A stretch of DNA of 64,000 nucleotides from Oceanitalea sp047302425 (GTDB taxonomy: Bacteria > Actinomycetota > Actinomycetes > Actinomycetales > Actinomycetaceae). The translations under genes and the position numbers were made by a program. Within the stretch, counting starts at the first letter, position 1; each line of letters opens with the position of its first letter. The stretch covers positions 2,790,001-2,854,000 of the forward strand of contig NZ_CP154855.1 in the NCBI RefSeq assembly GCF_047302425.1, read 5' to 3'. Of the stretch, positions 8,387 to 18,585 are shown one piece after another. The notes under the pieces were generated by a model. That model ran no database searches and was not told the DNA's origin. It was given only the letters and a program-made list of their open reading frames with translations.

Positions 8387-9277
8387 TCAGGAGAGGCCCG
8401 GCAGGGCCGGCAGTGCGGTATCCCACGAGCGCGCCTGCCCGGCGGCGTAGCTGGCGGCGCTCAGCACCGCCTCCCGGTCCGCGGCCGGCGTGCCCAGGAG
8501 GGCGACGTAGGCGCCGACGACGTCGAGCTCGGCCGCGCCGGCCAGCGCACGTTCCGACGTCGCGCCGCTGACGTCGTAGGCGACGTCGCGCTCGTCCTCC
8601 TCGGGGGCGACGGCGCCGGCCACCCGGGCGAGCTGCTCGGCGCGCTCGACGGCGGCCTCGCGCTGGGCGCCGCTGCTGCGGGCGGCGACGACCTCGAAGG
8701 CGTAGCGGGCGGCGTCGACGGCGCGGGAGGTCGCGGGGTCGACCGTGCCCGGCTCGGGGGCGGGCAACGGCTCGGCGGGCAGCCGCTCCGCCTCGGTCCC
8801 GAGCGCCCGGGCGAGGTCGGTGGCGAGCCAGGTGCGGGAGATCGCCACCGAGGCGAGGAGCCGGCCGAGCTCACCGTCGTGGGTGAGCGCGTCCTCGCGG
8901 GCCGTGGCGGCGCCCTCCTCCAGGAGGTCGAGCACCTCCTCGGGGCTCGCGGTCGCGGTGGGCTCGGGTGTGGCCGGGTCCTGCGGGTAGGCGGTCGCGT
9001 CGGGGCCGGCTCCGGGCCACGGCTCCCAGACGCCGCCGAGCGCCTCGGCGTGCTCGGCCGAGGCGGACCCGACCACCTCGAGGACCTCCTGCACGTCCGC
9101 GTCTGTCGACGCCGCGCCGGGGGCGTCGCGCAGCTGCGCGGCCACCAGGGCGGCGTCCTGCCGGGCCTGCTCGACCGCGTCCGCCGTCGGCACCTCGGGC
9201 GGCGGCGTCTCGAGCCGGACCCCGCACCCCGTCAGGGTGAGCGCGACGAGGAGCGCGGCCCCCAGACGGGCACGCAC
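8387..9277 (-). CDS. Predicted lipoprotein with C-terminal DUF4439 domain
   Basis: This 296-residue protein starts with a lipoprotein signal peptide (MRARLGAALLVALTLTGCG; lipobox Cys at residue 18), so it should be lipid-anchored on the outer face of the membrane. The middle is Ala/Glu/Pro-rich and helical. The last 130 residues (from about 160, with YAFEVVAARSSGAQREAAV) match DUF4439, a ferritin-like helical bundle that actinobacteria often encode between proS and rimP. The start is GTG at 9277, 8 nt after the proS stop. No catalytic role is established, and metal ligands were not verified. Confidence 0.75.
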   Translation of the reverse strand: MRARLGAALLVALTLTGCGVRLETPPPEVPTADAVEQARQDAALVAAQLRDAPGAASTDADVQEVLEVVGSASAEHAEALGGVWEPWPGAGPDATAYPQDPATPEPTATASPEEVLDLLEEGAATAREDALTHDGELGRLLASVAISRTWLATDLARALGTEAERLPAEPLPAPEPGTVDPATSRAVDAARYAFEVVAARSSGAQREAAVERAEQLARVAGAVAPEEDERDVAYDVSGATSERALAGAAELDVVGAYVALLGTPAADREAVLSAASYAAGQARSWDTALPALPGLS

Positions 9278-9285
9278 GGTGCCGG

Positions 9286-11070
9286 TCAGCGCCCGAGTGC
9301 GGCCCGCACGGCCGCCGCCACGGTCTCCACGGCCTCCCCGACGAGCAGCTCGCGCCGCTCGCCGGTGGTGCGCTCGCGCAGCTCGACCTTGCCCTCGGCC
9401 AGCCCGCGGCCGACGACGAGGACGAGCGGGACGCCGAGGAGCTCGGAGTCGGCGAACTTCACGCCGGCGGACATCTTGGGCCGGTCGTCGAGGAGCACCT
9501 CGACGCCCTGCGCGCTGAGCTCGGCGGCGATGCGCTCGGCCTCGGCGAAGACCTCGGGGTCCTTGCCGGTGGCGAGGAGGTGGACGTGGAAGGGGGCCAG
9601 GGTCATCGGCCAGGCGAGGCCGGAGTCGTCGCAGGTGGCCTCGGCGACGGCGGCCAGCGCGCGGCTGACGCCGATGCCGTAGGAGCCCATCGTCACCGTG
9701 ACGGCCTTGCCGTTCTCGTCGAGGACCTTGAGGCCGAGCGCCTCGGCGTACTTGCGGCCGAGGGCGAAGACGTGGCCGATCTCGATGCCGCGCGCCAGCT
9801 CGAGGGGGCCCGAGCCGTCCGGCGCAGGGTCGCCCGCGCGGACCTCGGCGGCCTCGATGGTGCCGTCGGCGGTGAAGTCGCGGCCGGCGACGAGCCCAAA
9901 GACGTGCTTGCCCTCCGCGTTCGCGCCGGTGATCCAGCTCGTACCCTGCACGACCCGGGGGTCGAGGAGGTAGCGCAGGGAGGTGCGCTCCTCGCCGTCG
10001 TCGCCGGTGTTGGGGCCGATGACGGAGGGGCCGATGTAGCCCTTGACGAGCTCGGGGCGGGCGGCGAGCTGCTCGTCGGTGGCGGGGGCCACGAGGGTGG
10101 GCTCGAGGGCGCCCTCGAGGCGCTTGAGGTCGACCTCGCGGTCACCGGGCAGGCCGACGACGACGAGCTCCTCGCTGCCGTCGGGGTGGGTGAGGGCGAG
10201 GACGACGTTCTTCAGCGTGTCCGCCGCCGTCCAGGGGCGGTCGGGGCGCGGGTAGAGCGTGTTGGCCTGGGCCACGAGGGTGTCGATCGTCGTCGAGTCG
10301 GGGGTGTCGCGGACCTCCGCCGCGGGCAGGCCGCTCGCGTCGACAGGCTCGGGCACGGCCGTGAGGGCGGCCTCGACGTTCGCCGCGTACCCGCCGGGCG
10401 AGCGGACGAAGGTGTCCTCGCCCGACGGCGTCGGGAAGAGGAACTCCTCGGAGCGGGAGCCGCCCATCGCGCCGCTCGTCGCGGCGACGATGACGTACTC
10501 GAGGCCGAGGCGGGTGAAGATCCGCTCGTAGGCCTGCCGCTGGGCCTGGTAGGAGCGCTCGAGACCGGCGTCGTCGATGTCGAAGGAGTAGGCGTCCTTC
10601 ATGATGAACTCGCGCCCGCGCAGGAGGCCGGCGCGGGGGCGGGCCTCGTCGCGGTACTTCGTCTGGATCTGGAAGAGCGTGAGCGGCAGGTCCTTGTACG
10701 AGGAGTACAGGTCCTTGACGAGGAGGGTGAACATCTCCTCGTGGGTGGGCGCGAGGAGGTAGTCGTTCTCGCGGCGGTCCTGGAGGCGGAAGAGGTTGGG
10801 GCCGTACTCGGTCCAGCGGCCGGTGGCCTCGTAGGGCTCGCGCGGCAGCAGCGCCGGGAAGTGGACCTCCTGGGCGCCGGCGGCGGCCATCTCCTCGCGC
10901 ACGACCTGCTCGATCTTGCCGAGCACCCGCAGCCCGAGGGGCAGCCAGGTGTAGATCCCGGGGGCGGCGCGGCGGATGTAGCCGGCCCGCACGAGCAGCC
11001 GGTGGCTCGGCAGCTCGGCGTCCACCGGGTCTTCACGCAGGGTCCGCAGGAACAGGGTCGACATCCGCAT
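9286..11070 (-). CDS. proS: Prolyl-tRNA synthetase, bacterial type
   Basis: ProRS charges tRNA-Pro with proline. The 594-residue length with a central editing (INS) domain marks the bacterial type. The sequence has class II motif 1 around AAPGIYTWLPLG, motif 2 (QIQTKYRDEARPR followed by GREFIMKDAYSFD), the editing insertion at roughly residues 225-405, motif 3 (GSYGIGVSRALAA) and the C-terminal anticodon-binding domain. The start is uncertain: ATG at 11070 is used, with ATG at 11064 and GTG at 11076 as near alternatives and no clear Shine-Dalgarno. The next gene downstream is the DUF4439 lipoprotein. Confidence 0.96.
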   Translation of the reverse strand: MRMSTLFLRTLREDPVDAELPSHRLLVRAGYIRRAAPGIYTWLPLGLRVLGKIEQVVREEMAAAGAQEVHFPALLPREPYEATGRWTEYGPNLFRLQDRRENDYLLAPTHEEMFTLLVKDLYSSYKDLPLTLFQIQTKYRDEARPRAGLLRGREFIMKDAYSFDIDDAGLERSYQAQRQAYERIFTRLGLEYVIVAATSGAMGGSRSEEFLFPTPSGEDTFVRSPGGYAANVEAALTAVPEPVDASGLPAAEVRDTPDSTTIDTLVAQANTLYPRPDRPWTAADTLKNVVLALTHPDGSEELVVVGLPGDREVDLKRLEGALEPTLVAPATDEQLAARPELVKGYIGPSVIGPNTGDDGEERTSLRYLLDPRVVQGTSWITGANAEGKHVFGLVAGRDFTADGTIEAAEVRAGDPAPDGSGPLELARGIEIGHVFALGRKYAEALGLKVLDENGKAVTVTMGSYGIGVSRALAAVAEATCDDSGLAWPMTLAPFHVHLLATGKDPEVFAEAERIAAELSAQGVEVLLDDRPKMSAGVKFADSELLGVPLVLVVGRGLAEGKVELRERTTGERRELLVGEAVETVAAAVRAALGR

Positions 11071-11168
11071 CAGCACGCGCGCCAGCGTATCGCGCCCCAC
11101 TCCCCCGCCCCGCCCGCCCACCGGACGCGCGGCCTCCCACCGCCGCGCCCGACGGCTCCTCAGCGGCT

Positions 11169-11273
11169 GCGTGCCACAAAGCGACCCACCGCTCGTGGGG
11201 GCGGGCTGCCGGTGGGCGTGTCGCCCGGCGTGTCGCCGCTCGGCGGACGGCGGACGGTTCGTTTGTGGCACGC
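11169..11273. repeat. 12-bp inverted repeat GCGTGCCACAAA
   Basis: GCGTGCCACAAA at 11169-11180 faces TTTGTGGCACGC at 11262-11273. Beyond the core both arms continue with related bases (CGACCCACCGC versus CGAACCGTCCGCC when read outward to inward), so these look like two copies of one element in opposite orientation. They occupy the gap between the GNAT gene 3' end and proS. No gene is seen in this 253-bp gap. Confidence 0.6.
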
Positions 11274-11323
11274 CGCCGTGCACGGGGCCGCCGCGCGGCA
11301 GGCGCGGGGGCGTGCCGAACGCC

Positions 11324-12190
11324 TCAGAAGAGGACGGTGGCGTAGGTGCCGACCTGCTCGAAGCCGGCCCGGCGGTAGGTGGCGATCGCGGCGGTGTTGT
11401 AGCTGTTGACGTAGAGGGAGACGGTCGGCGCGGTCCGCTGCCGCACGTCCTCGACGACGGCGGCCATCGCCGGCGCCGCGATCCCCTGCCCGCGGTGCTC
11501 GGGGTGGACCCACACGCCCTGGACCTGCGCGACGCCGAGGGCGCAGGCACCGACCTCGGCCTTGAACACGACCCGCCGGCCCTCCGGCGCGTCCTCGATG
11601 CGCACGTAGGAGCGCTGGGTCGAGACGAGCTCGTGCACCCGCGCCGCGTAGGCGCCACCGGAGGCGAGCGGCGAGTATCCGACCTCCTCCGTGAACATCG
11701 CCACGCAGGCCGGCACGACGACGTCGAGCTCGTCGAGCCGGCTCAGCCGCACGCGAGGGTCGGGCTCGACGGCGGGGGTATCGGCGATCGCCATGGACGG
11801 CTGGTTGCCGCGCACCTCGCGCGGGGGCAGCCAGCCCGGGCCCAGCCGGTCCCACAGCGACAGGACCTGCTCGGCGGGCCCGACGATCGAGGACGCGCGC
11901 CGCCCGCGGTTGCGAACGTGGTCGGCGACGGCGTCGAGCAGCTCGGGCTCGTCCACCGCGACCGGCACGAGGTTGGCACCGGACCAGCACAGCGCCCGCA
12001 GCGCACCGTCACGCCACACGCCGAGCAGCTCGGCGCCCGGCAGGCGCCGGTGCCCGAGCATCTCGACCTGGACGGCGGCCAGGACGTTGCCGACGGGGTC
12101 GGCGGCGCACAGCTCCAGGGCCGCGGCGCGGTCCTCCTCGCGGAGGGGTCGCACCCGCGCACCCACGGGATGGAGCCACCTGCCCAGCAC
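11324..12190 (-). CDS. GNAT-family N-acetyltransferase (DUF4081-type)
   Basis: This protein of about 288 residues has a two-part layout. The N-terminal half (REEDRAAALELCAADPVGNVLAAVQVE) resembles DUF4081, and the C-terminal half is a GNAT acetyltransferase with the acetyl-CoA loop VWVHPEHRGQGIAAPAM and the ending LYVNSYNTAAIATYRRAGFEQVG. The same arrangement is known from a conserved actinobacterial protein encoded beside ispG. The GTG at 12190 lies 11 nt after the ispG stop and was chosen for that spacing; GTG at 12166 is also possible. The substrate is unknown. Confidence 0.85.
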   Translation of the reverse strand: MLGRWLHPVGARVRPLREEDRAAALELCAADPVGNVLAAVQVEMLGHRRLPGAELLGVWRDGALRALCWSGANLVPVAVDEPELLDAVADHVRNRGRRASSIVGPAEQVLSLWDRLGPGWLPPREVRGNQPSMAIADTPAVEPDPRVRLSRLDELDVVVPACVAMFTEEVGYSPLASGGAYAARVHELVSTQRSYVRIEDAPEGRRVVFKAEVGACALGVAQVQGVWVHPEHRGQGIAAPAMAAVVEDVRQRTAPTVSLYVNSYNTAAIATYRRAGFEQVGTYATVLF

Positions 12191-12201
12191 GTGGGTCCCG
12201 C

Positions 12202-13368
<1,167 letters not shown>

Positions 13369-13407
13369 CCCGCCAGTATCGCCCACCGCACCGCCTGTGT
13401 GCACGGC

Positions 13408-14721
13408 TCAGCCGGTCAGGGTGACAGGTCGCACGATGTCGGCGTAGGCGAGCAGCAGGCTCATGCCGACCATCGCGACGACGACGACGTAGGTGAGCGG
13501 CAGCATCCGCGCCACGTCGACGGGGCCGGGGTCCGGGCGCCCGCGCCACGCCGCGACCCGGCGCCGCAGCCCCTCCCACAGCGCACCGGCGATGTGCCCG
13601 CCGTCGAGCGGGAGCAGGGGGATGAGGTTGAAGACGAACAGCGCGAGGTTGAGGGAGGCGAGCAGGCCGAGGAGGTCGGCCGCCCGCTCGACGACGCCGT
13701 ACCGGTCGCTCTCGATCGAGGCGATCTCGCCGGCGAAGCGGCCCACGCCGACGAGGCCGACGACGCCCGGGTCGCGCTCCTCCTCGCCGAAGGCGGCCTG
13801 CGCGACGTCGACGAGCCGCTGCGGCAGGGTGAGGACGACGTTGACGGTCGCGCCCAGCGCCTCGGCCACGCGGCCGGGCACCGCGGTGACCGGCTGCGGC
13901 ACGAGCTCGGCCACCGGGCCGATCCCGACGAAGGGCTGCGGCTCGGTCAGCGGCTCGCCGTCCTCGCCGGTCACCACCTCGCCGTCCTCGACGACGGGCC
14001 GCTCGCTCATCGCGGGCGTCACCGTGACCGTGCGCTCCTGCCCGTCGCGCTCGACGACGACGGTCGCCGGGCTCGGCCCGGACGCCGCGATGGCGGCGCG
14101 GACGTCGTCCCAGCTCTCCACCGGCGTCCCGCCCCAGGACACGACCGTGTCACCGGGCTGCAGGCCGGCGACGGAGCCCGGTGCGGCGGGGTCGGTGGCG
14201 GTGCACTCGGTGGCGGCGGGGTCCTCCGGCAGGCACTCCTGGACGTTGCCGAGCGTGGCCGTGTAGGTGGGCACACCGACGCCGACGAGGATGACGGCGA
14301 GGAGCACGACGGCGATGACGAGGTTCATCACCGGGCCGCCGAGCATGACGACGAGCTTCTTGGGCACGCTCAGGGCGTAGAAGGTGCGGTGCTCCTCCCC
14401 CGGCCCGACCTCCGCCAGCGCGTACTCGCGGGCCTCCTCGACGAGGGTGGCACGCCCGTCACGACGGCGGCGCACGGTCCGCCCGGCCCGCGCGGGCGGG
14501 TACATGCCCACCATCCGCACGTAGCCGCCCAGCGGCACGGCCTTGACCCCGTACTCCGTCTCCCCGCGCCGCCTGGACCACAGCGTGGGGCCGAAGCCGA
14601 CGAAGTACTCGCTGACCTTGACGCCGAAGCGCTTGGCGGGCAGCAGGTGCCCGACCTCGTGGAGCCCGATCGACACGACGAGCCCGACGACGAGGACGAG
14701 GACGCCGACGAGGAAGCTCAT
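13408..14721 (-). CDS. rseP: Site-2 intramembrane metalloprotease RseP (M50 family)
   Basis: This membrane zinc protease cuts anti-sigma factors and other single-pass proteins within the membrane; the mycobacterial homologue is Rip1. The 437-residue protein has the zinc motif HEVGH at residues 21-25 in its first membrane helix, YFVGFGPTLWSRRRGETEYG and VKAVPLGGYVRMVG just after, a PDZ domain in the middle (SVAGLQPGDTVVSWGGTPVESW), and the second active-site helix with LLPLDGGHI near the C-terminus. Its ATG overlaps the dxr stop (ATGA), so the two are translationally coupled. Confidence 0.95.
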   Translation of the reverse strand: MSFLVGVLVLVVGLVVSIGLHEVGHLLPAKRFGVKVSEYFVGFGPTLWSRRRGETEYGVKAVPLGGYVRMVGMYPPARAGRTVRRRRDGRATLVEEAREYALAEVGPGEEHRTFYALSVPKKLVVMLGGPVMNLVIAVVLLAVILVGVGVPTYTATLGNVQECLPEDPAATECTATDPAAPGSVAGLQPGDTVVSWGGTPVESWDDVRAAIAASGPSPATVVVERDGQERTVTVTPAMSERPVVEDGEVVTGEDGEPLTEPQPFVGIGPVAELVPQPVTAVPGRVAEALGATVNVVLTLPQRLVDVAQAAFGEEERDPGVVGLVGVGRFAGEIASIESDRYGVVERAADLLGLLASLNLALFVFNLIPLLPLDGGHIAGALWEGLRRRVAAWRGRPDPGPVDVARMLPLTYVVVVAMVGMSLLLAYADIVRPVTLTG

Positions 14722-15893
14722 CGCGCGCCTGCCAGCTCCCGGGCCCGCCGCCGCGCCCAGTCCTCCACCGCGTGGACGGTGGCGAGGTCGAGGCGGTCGG
14801 CGGCGGCGCCGTCGTGCTCGGCGAGGACCTGCTCGAGGATGTCGGTGATGGCGAGGAAGCCGAGGCGGCCGTCGAGGAAGGCGGCGACGCACTCCTCGTT
14901 GGCGGCGTTGAGGACGGCCGGGTGGGTGGCCGAGGCGGCGGCCGCCTGCCGGGCCAGGCACACCCCGCGGAAGGTGTCCTCGTCGAGCGGCTCGAAGGTC
15001 CAGCTCGTCACCTCGTCCCAGCGGCACGGCGCGATGGCCCGCTGCGGGCGCGCCGGCCAGGACAGGGCGAGCGCGATGGGCAGGCGCATGTCGGGCGGGG
15101 AGGCCTGGGCGATCGTCGAGCCGTCGACGAACTCGACCATCGAGTGGATCATCGACTGCGGGTGGACGACGACGGTGATGTCGTCGACCGCGACGTCGAA
15201 GAGCAGGTGGGCCTCGATGAGCTCCAGGCCCTTGTTGACGAGGGTGGCGGAGTTGACCGTGACGACGGGGCCCATGGCCCACGTGGGGTGCTTGAGCGCC
15301 TCGGCGGCGGTCACCCCGGTGAGGTCCTCGCGGCGCTTGCCGCGGAAGGGGCCGCCGGAGGCGGTGAGGATGAGCCGCGCGACCTCGGCGTGGGTGCCGG
15401 ACCGCAGCGCCTGGGCCATGGCGGAGTGCTCGGAGTCGACGGGGACGATCTGGTCGGGCCGCTGCCGCGCCGCGCGCACGAGCGCGCCGCCGACGACGAG
15501 CGACTCCTTGTTGGCCAGCGCGAGGCTCGACCCGGCGCGCAGGGCCGCGAGCGTGGGCTCCAGGCCGACCGAGCCGGTGATGCCGTTGAGGACGACGTCG
15601 CTGCCCGCGCCGGCGAGCTCGGTCGCCGCGTCCTCCCCCACGAGCACCTCGAGCGGCGGGACGGGGACGCCCCGCTCGTCCGCGACGGCGGCGACGGCCT
15701 CGCGGACCTCGGCGGCGCTGCCGCGGGAGACCGCGACGAGCGGGACCTCGTGGTCGAGGACCTGCTCGGCCAGCAGGCGCAGGTTCCCGCCACCGGCGGC
15801 GAGGGAGGTGACCTCGTAGCCGCCGCGGGAGACGACGTCGAGGGCCTGGGTGCCGATCGACCCGGTCGAGCCGAGGAGGGTGAGCGTGGTCAT
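14718..15893 (-). CDS. dxr: 1-deoxy-D-xylulose 5-phosphate reductoisomerase
   Basis: Dxr rearranges and reduces DXP to MEP with NADPH, the committed step of the non-mevalonate isoprenoid pathway. The 391 residues match the family length. The N-terminal NADPH motif is GSTGSIGTQALDV, the metal/substrate region includes PVDSEHSAMAQAL and TASGGPFRG, and MGPVVTVNSATLVNKGLELIEAH marks the catalytic domain. It overlaps the upstream DivIVA-like gene by 4 nt (ATGA) and rseP downstream in the same way. This is the known target of fosmidomycin. Confidence 0.97.
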   Translation of the reverse strand: MTTLTLLGSTGSIGTQALDVVSRGGYEVTSLAAGGGNLRLLAEQVLDHEVPLVAVSRGSAAEVREAVAAVADERGVPVPPLEVLVGEDAATELAGAGSDVVLNGITGSVGLEPTLAALRAGSSLALANKESLVVGGALVRAARQRPDQIVPVDSEHSAMAQALRSGTHAEVARLILTASGGPFRGKRREDLTGVTAAEALKHPTWAMGPVVTVNSATLVNKGLELIEAHLLFDVAVDDITVVVHPQSMIHSMVEFVDGSTIAQASPPDMRLPIALALSWPARPQRAIAPCRWDEVTSWTFEPLDEDTFRGVCLARQAAAASATHPAVLNAANEECVAAFLDGRLGFLAITDILEQVLAEHDGAAADRLDLATVHAVEDWARRRARELAGAR

Positions 15894-16447
15894 TCGACGG
15901 CCAGGAGGACCTCGACGGCGCGGTCGAGGTAGGCGTCGACCACGCCCTCGGCGTAGGCCTTGTCGCGGCGGGCGGAGGGGAAGGTCACCGAGCGCAGCTC
16001 GGCGGCGGTGAGGTCGCCGTCGGCGTCGAAGTAGGCGACGAGCCGGTCCATGAGCGCGTCCACGGCCCGGCGGTCGTAGCCGTGCCCGCGCTCCGGCGGC
16101 GCGAAGCGCTCCCCGGCCGGCCGGACGAGACGCGGGTAGAGCGTGGTGGCGCGCTCGGCGATGCGGTCCATCCAGGCCTGCTGCCCGTGGGCGGCGATGA
16201 ACACGTCGCGGCGGCGCTGCACGAGCGCCGCCTCGAGGCGGTCCAGCGCGGAGTCGACCGAGCCGGTCGCGTAGCCGGCGCGCACGAGGTCGAAGGCCAC
16301 CTGCCGGACCTCGGACTCGGTGAGCGCCCCGACGTTCCCGGCGCGGGCCGCCTCGTAGGCCTCCCGCGCCCGGGCGAAGAACTCGTCGACCTGCTCACGG
16401 TCGTAGCCGGTGCTCATGCGTCCGACGACCGGGAACAGGGTGCTCAT
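15890..16447 (-). CDS. Tandem DivI1A-domain (DivIVA-like) protein
   Basis: This 185-residue protein is built from two copies of a DivI1A-type unit. The first begins GYDREQVDEFFARAREAY near residue 14 and the second GYDRRAVDALMDRLVAYF near residue 124. Each continues with LT..E.R.V.F...R..YA.G.VD..LDR. The family is tied to DivIVA/Wag31-like coiled-coil scaffolds of actinobacterial pole growth and division, but this short form lacks a long coiled coil. ATGA overlaps on both sides (rlmN upstream, dxr downstream) point to one operon. Function is inferred from domain only. Confidence 0.78.
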   Translation of the reverse strand: MSTLFPVVGRMSTGYDREQVDEFFARAREAYEAARAGNVGALTESEVRQVAFDLVRAGYATGSVDSALDRLEAALVQRRRDVFIAAHGQQAWMDRIAERATTLYPRLVRPAGERFAPPERGHGYDRRAVDALMDRLVAYFDADGDLTAAELRSVTFPSARRDKAYAEGVVDAYLDRAVEVLLAVE

Positions 16448-17640
16448 CGCGTGGTCTCCTCGGGGACACCGACCTTGGGGGCGGACGTGGCGAGCACCTC
16501 GGCGGCGAGCTGGCCGCAGGCGCCGTCGATGTCGCTGCCGCGGGTGTCGCGGACCGTCGTCGGGATCCCCGCCTTGCGCAGGGTGCGGACGAAGGTGTCC
16601 TCGACGTCCGGGTCCGAGGCCGTCCACTTCGAGCCGGGGGTGGGGTTGAGCGGGATCGGGTTGACGTGGATCCAGCCCTTGCCGCGGGCGAGGAGCTCGT
16701 CGGCGAGGAGCTGGGCGCGCCACTGGTGGTCGTTGATGTCGCGGATGAGGGCGTACTCGATGCTCACCCGGCGGCCGGTCGCGTCGAAGTAGCGGCGGGC
16801 CGCGTCAAGCAGCTCACCGACCTTCCACCGGGAGTTGATCGGGATGAGCTCGTCGCGCAGGCCGTCGTCCGGGGCGTGGAGGGAGACCGCCAGCGTCACC
16901 TGCAGGCCCTCCTTGGCGAGCTTGTCGATCGCGGGCACGAGGCCGACCGTCGAGACGGTGACGTTGCGGGCCGACAGCCCGAAGCCCGCGGGACTGGGCT
17001 CGACCATCCGGCGCACCGCGTTGACGACGGCGCGGTAGTTCGCCAGCGGCTCCCCCATGCCCATGAAGACGACGTTCGTCAGGCGGGTCGGGCCCCCGGT
17101 GAGCAGGCCGTCGCGGCAGGCCGCGGCGGCGACGCGCACCTGCTCGACGATCTCCGCCGTCGACAGGTTGCGCGTGAGGCCCTGCTGGCCGGTGGCGCAG
17201 AAGGGGCAGGCCATGCCGCAGCCGGCCTGGGAGGACACGCACAGGGTGGCGCGCTCGGAGTAACGCATGAGCACCGACTCGACCTTGGCGCCGTCGAAGA
17301 GGCTCCACAGCGCCTTGCGGGTGGCGCCGTCGTCGGCCTGGAGGGTGTGGACCTCGGTGAGGAGCTCGGGCAGCAGCTCGGCGACGAGCTCGCCGCGGCC
17401 GCTGGCCGGCAGGTCGCTCATCGCGGCGTCGTCGCGGGTGAGGTGGCTGAAGTAGTGGCGGGAGAGCTGGTCGGCGCGGTACGCGGGCAGCGCCTTCTCG
17501 CGCAGCACCTCGGCGCGGTCCTCACGGGTGAGGTCGGCGAGGTGGCGCGGGGGCTTGCCGCGGCGGCGCGCGGTGAAGGTCAGCTGGGGCCGCTCACCGG
17601 CAGCGCCTGGCGTCGGAGGGAGGGGTGCGGTCGTCGACAT
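16444..17640 (-). CDS. rlmN: 23S rRNA (adenine(2503)-C2)-methyltransferase RlmN
   Basis: RlmN is a radical-SAM enzyme that methylates A2503 of 23S rRNA and A37 of some tRNAs. The 398-residue protein shows the cluster motif CGMACPFCATGQQG, the radical-SAM barrel (VVFMGMGEPLANY, ARNVTVSTVGLVPAI) and the conserved C-terminal catalytic Cys region (RDTRGSDIDGACGQLA). Cys residues of the usual mechanism are present. The ATG at 17640 sits 34 nt past the cdsA stop. Confidence 0.97.
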   Translation of the reverse strand: MSTTAPLPPTPGAAGERPQLTFTARRRGKPPRHLADLTREDRAEVLREKALPAYRADQLSRHYFSHLTRDDAAMSDLPASGRGELVAELLPELLTEVHTLQADDGATRKALWSLFDGAKVESVLMRYSERATLCVSSQAGCGMACPFCATGQQGLTRNLSTAEIVEQVRVAAAACRDGLLTGGPTRLTNVVFMGMGEPLANYRAVVNAVRRMVEPSPAGFGLSARNVTVSTVGLVPAIDKLAKEGLQVTLAVSLHAPDDGLRDELIPINSRWKVGELLDAARRYFDATGRRVSIEYALIRDINDHQWRAQLLADELLARGKGWIHVNPIPLNPTPGSKWTASDPDVEDTFVRTLRKAGIPTTVRDTRGSDIDGACGQLAAEVLATSAPKVGVPEETTR

Positions 17641-17673
17641 GTCGGGGCCGATTGTTCCAGACGTTCCTGGGAA

Positions 17674-18585
17674 TCAGCTGACGAACGTCGTCAGCAGCAG
17701 GTAGCTCGCCGGCGCCGTCATGAGCAGGGAGTCCAGCCGGTCGAGGATTCCGCCGTGGCCGGGCAGGAGCGTGCCCATGTCCTTGAGTCCGAGATCACGC
17801 TTGAGGAGCGACTCGGCGAGGTCGCCGACCGTCGCGGTGACGACGGCGCCCGCACCGAGGACGAGGCCGACCCACCACGGCGCGTCGAGCGCGAGCAGGG
17901 CCAGCCCGACGCCGACGGCGGCCGCGAGGAGGAGCGAGCCGCCCGCCCCCTCCCAGGACTTCTTCGGGCTGATCGACGGGGCCATCGGGTGGCGTCCGAC
18001 GAGCACCCCGGCGACGTAGCCGCCGGTGTCGTTGGCGACGGCGCACAGCACGAGCGTGAGCACGAGCCAGGGGCCGCGGTCCTCGGTGAGGAGGAGGACG
18101 GCGAAGCCGGCGAGGAAGGAGACGTAGGCGGAGGCGAGGATGCCGGCGCAGGCGTCGCGCACGGCGTCGGGCCCACCGCCGTCGAGCACCCGCCACACGA
18201 GCACCCCGCCCGCGGTGAGGAAGAAGGCGACGAGCATCGCGCCGGGCCCGGCCGCGTACGCGGAGACGAGGATGCCCGCGTTGCCGACCCACAGCGGCAG
18301 CAGCGGGATCGCGACCCCGCGGGTGCCGACGGCGCGGGCGAACTCCCACAGCGCACCGCTCGTCGCGACGAGCGCGAGCACGACGAAGGCCTCCTCGCGC
18401 ACGAACAGGCACACGAGGAGCAGGCCGAGGAGCCCCACACCGACCGCGATGGCCGCGGGCAGGTTGCGCCCGGCGCGACCGCCGGGCTTCGGGGGCGGCT
18501 GCGCGACGATGGCGCGCCGCGCCCCCTCCTGGATCTCGCGGATCTGGCGGCGGGTGAGCGGAGGGTCACCGCCGGTAGCGCCCAC
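17674..18585 (-). CDS. cdsA: Phosphatidate cytidylyltransferase CdsA
   Basis: CdsA makes CDP-diacylglycerol from phosphatidic acid and CTP, the branch point of phospholipid synthesis, in the inner membrane. The 303-residue protein has a charged N-terminal tail of about 50 residues, then about eight membrane spans. The family signature near the C-terminus reads GDLAESLLKRDLGLKDMG followed by LPGHGGILDRLDSLL, with SPKKSWEGAGGS upstream. The start is GTG at 18585, directly abutting the frr stop codon (TGAGTG), so translation is coupled. Confidence 0.95.
   Translation of the reverse strand: MGATGGDPPLTRRQIREIQEGARRAIVAQPPPKPGGRAGRNLPAAIAVGVGLLGLLLVCLFVREEAFVVLALVATSGALWEFARAVGTRGVAIPLLPLWVGNAGILVSAYAAGPGAMLVAFFLTAGGVLVWRVLDGGGPDAVRDACAGILASAYVSFLAGFAVLLLTEDRGPWLVLTLVLCAVANDTGGYVAGVLVGRHPMAPSISPKKSWEGAGGSLLLAAAVGVGLALLALDAPWWVGLVLGAGAVVTATVGDLAESLLKRDLGLKDMGTLLPGHGGILDRLDSLLMTAPASYLLLTTFVS

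Noticed and set aside
11071..11658. Extended ProRS N-terminus of about 200 residues
   Set aside because: The upstream frame overlaps the 3' part of the GNAT gene in another frame and has no conserved sequence. The class II fold begins at the ATG near 11070.
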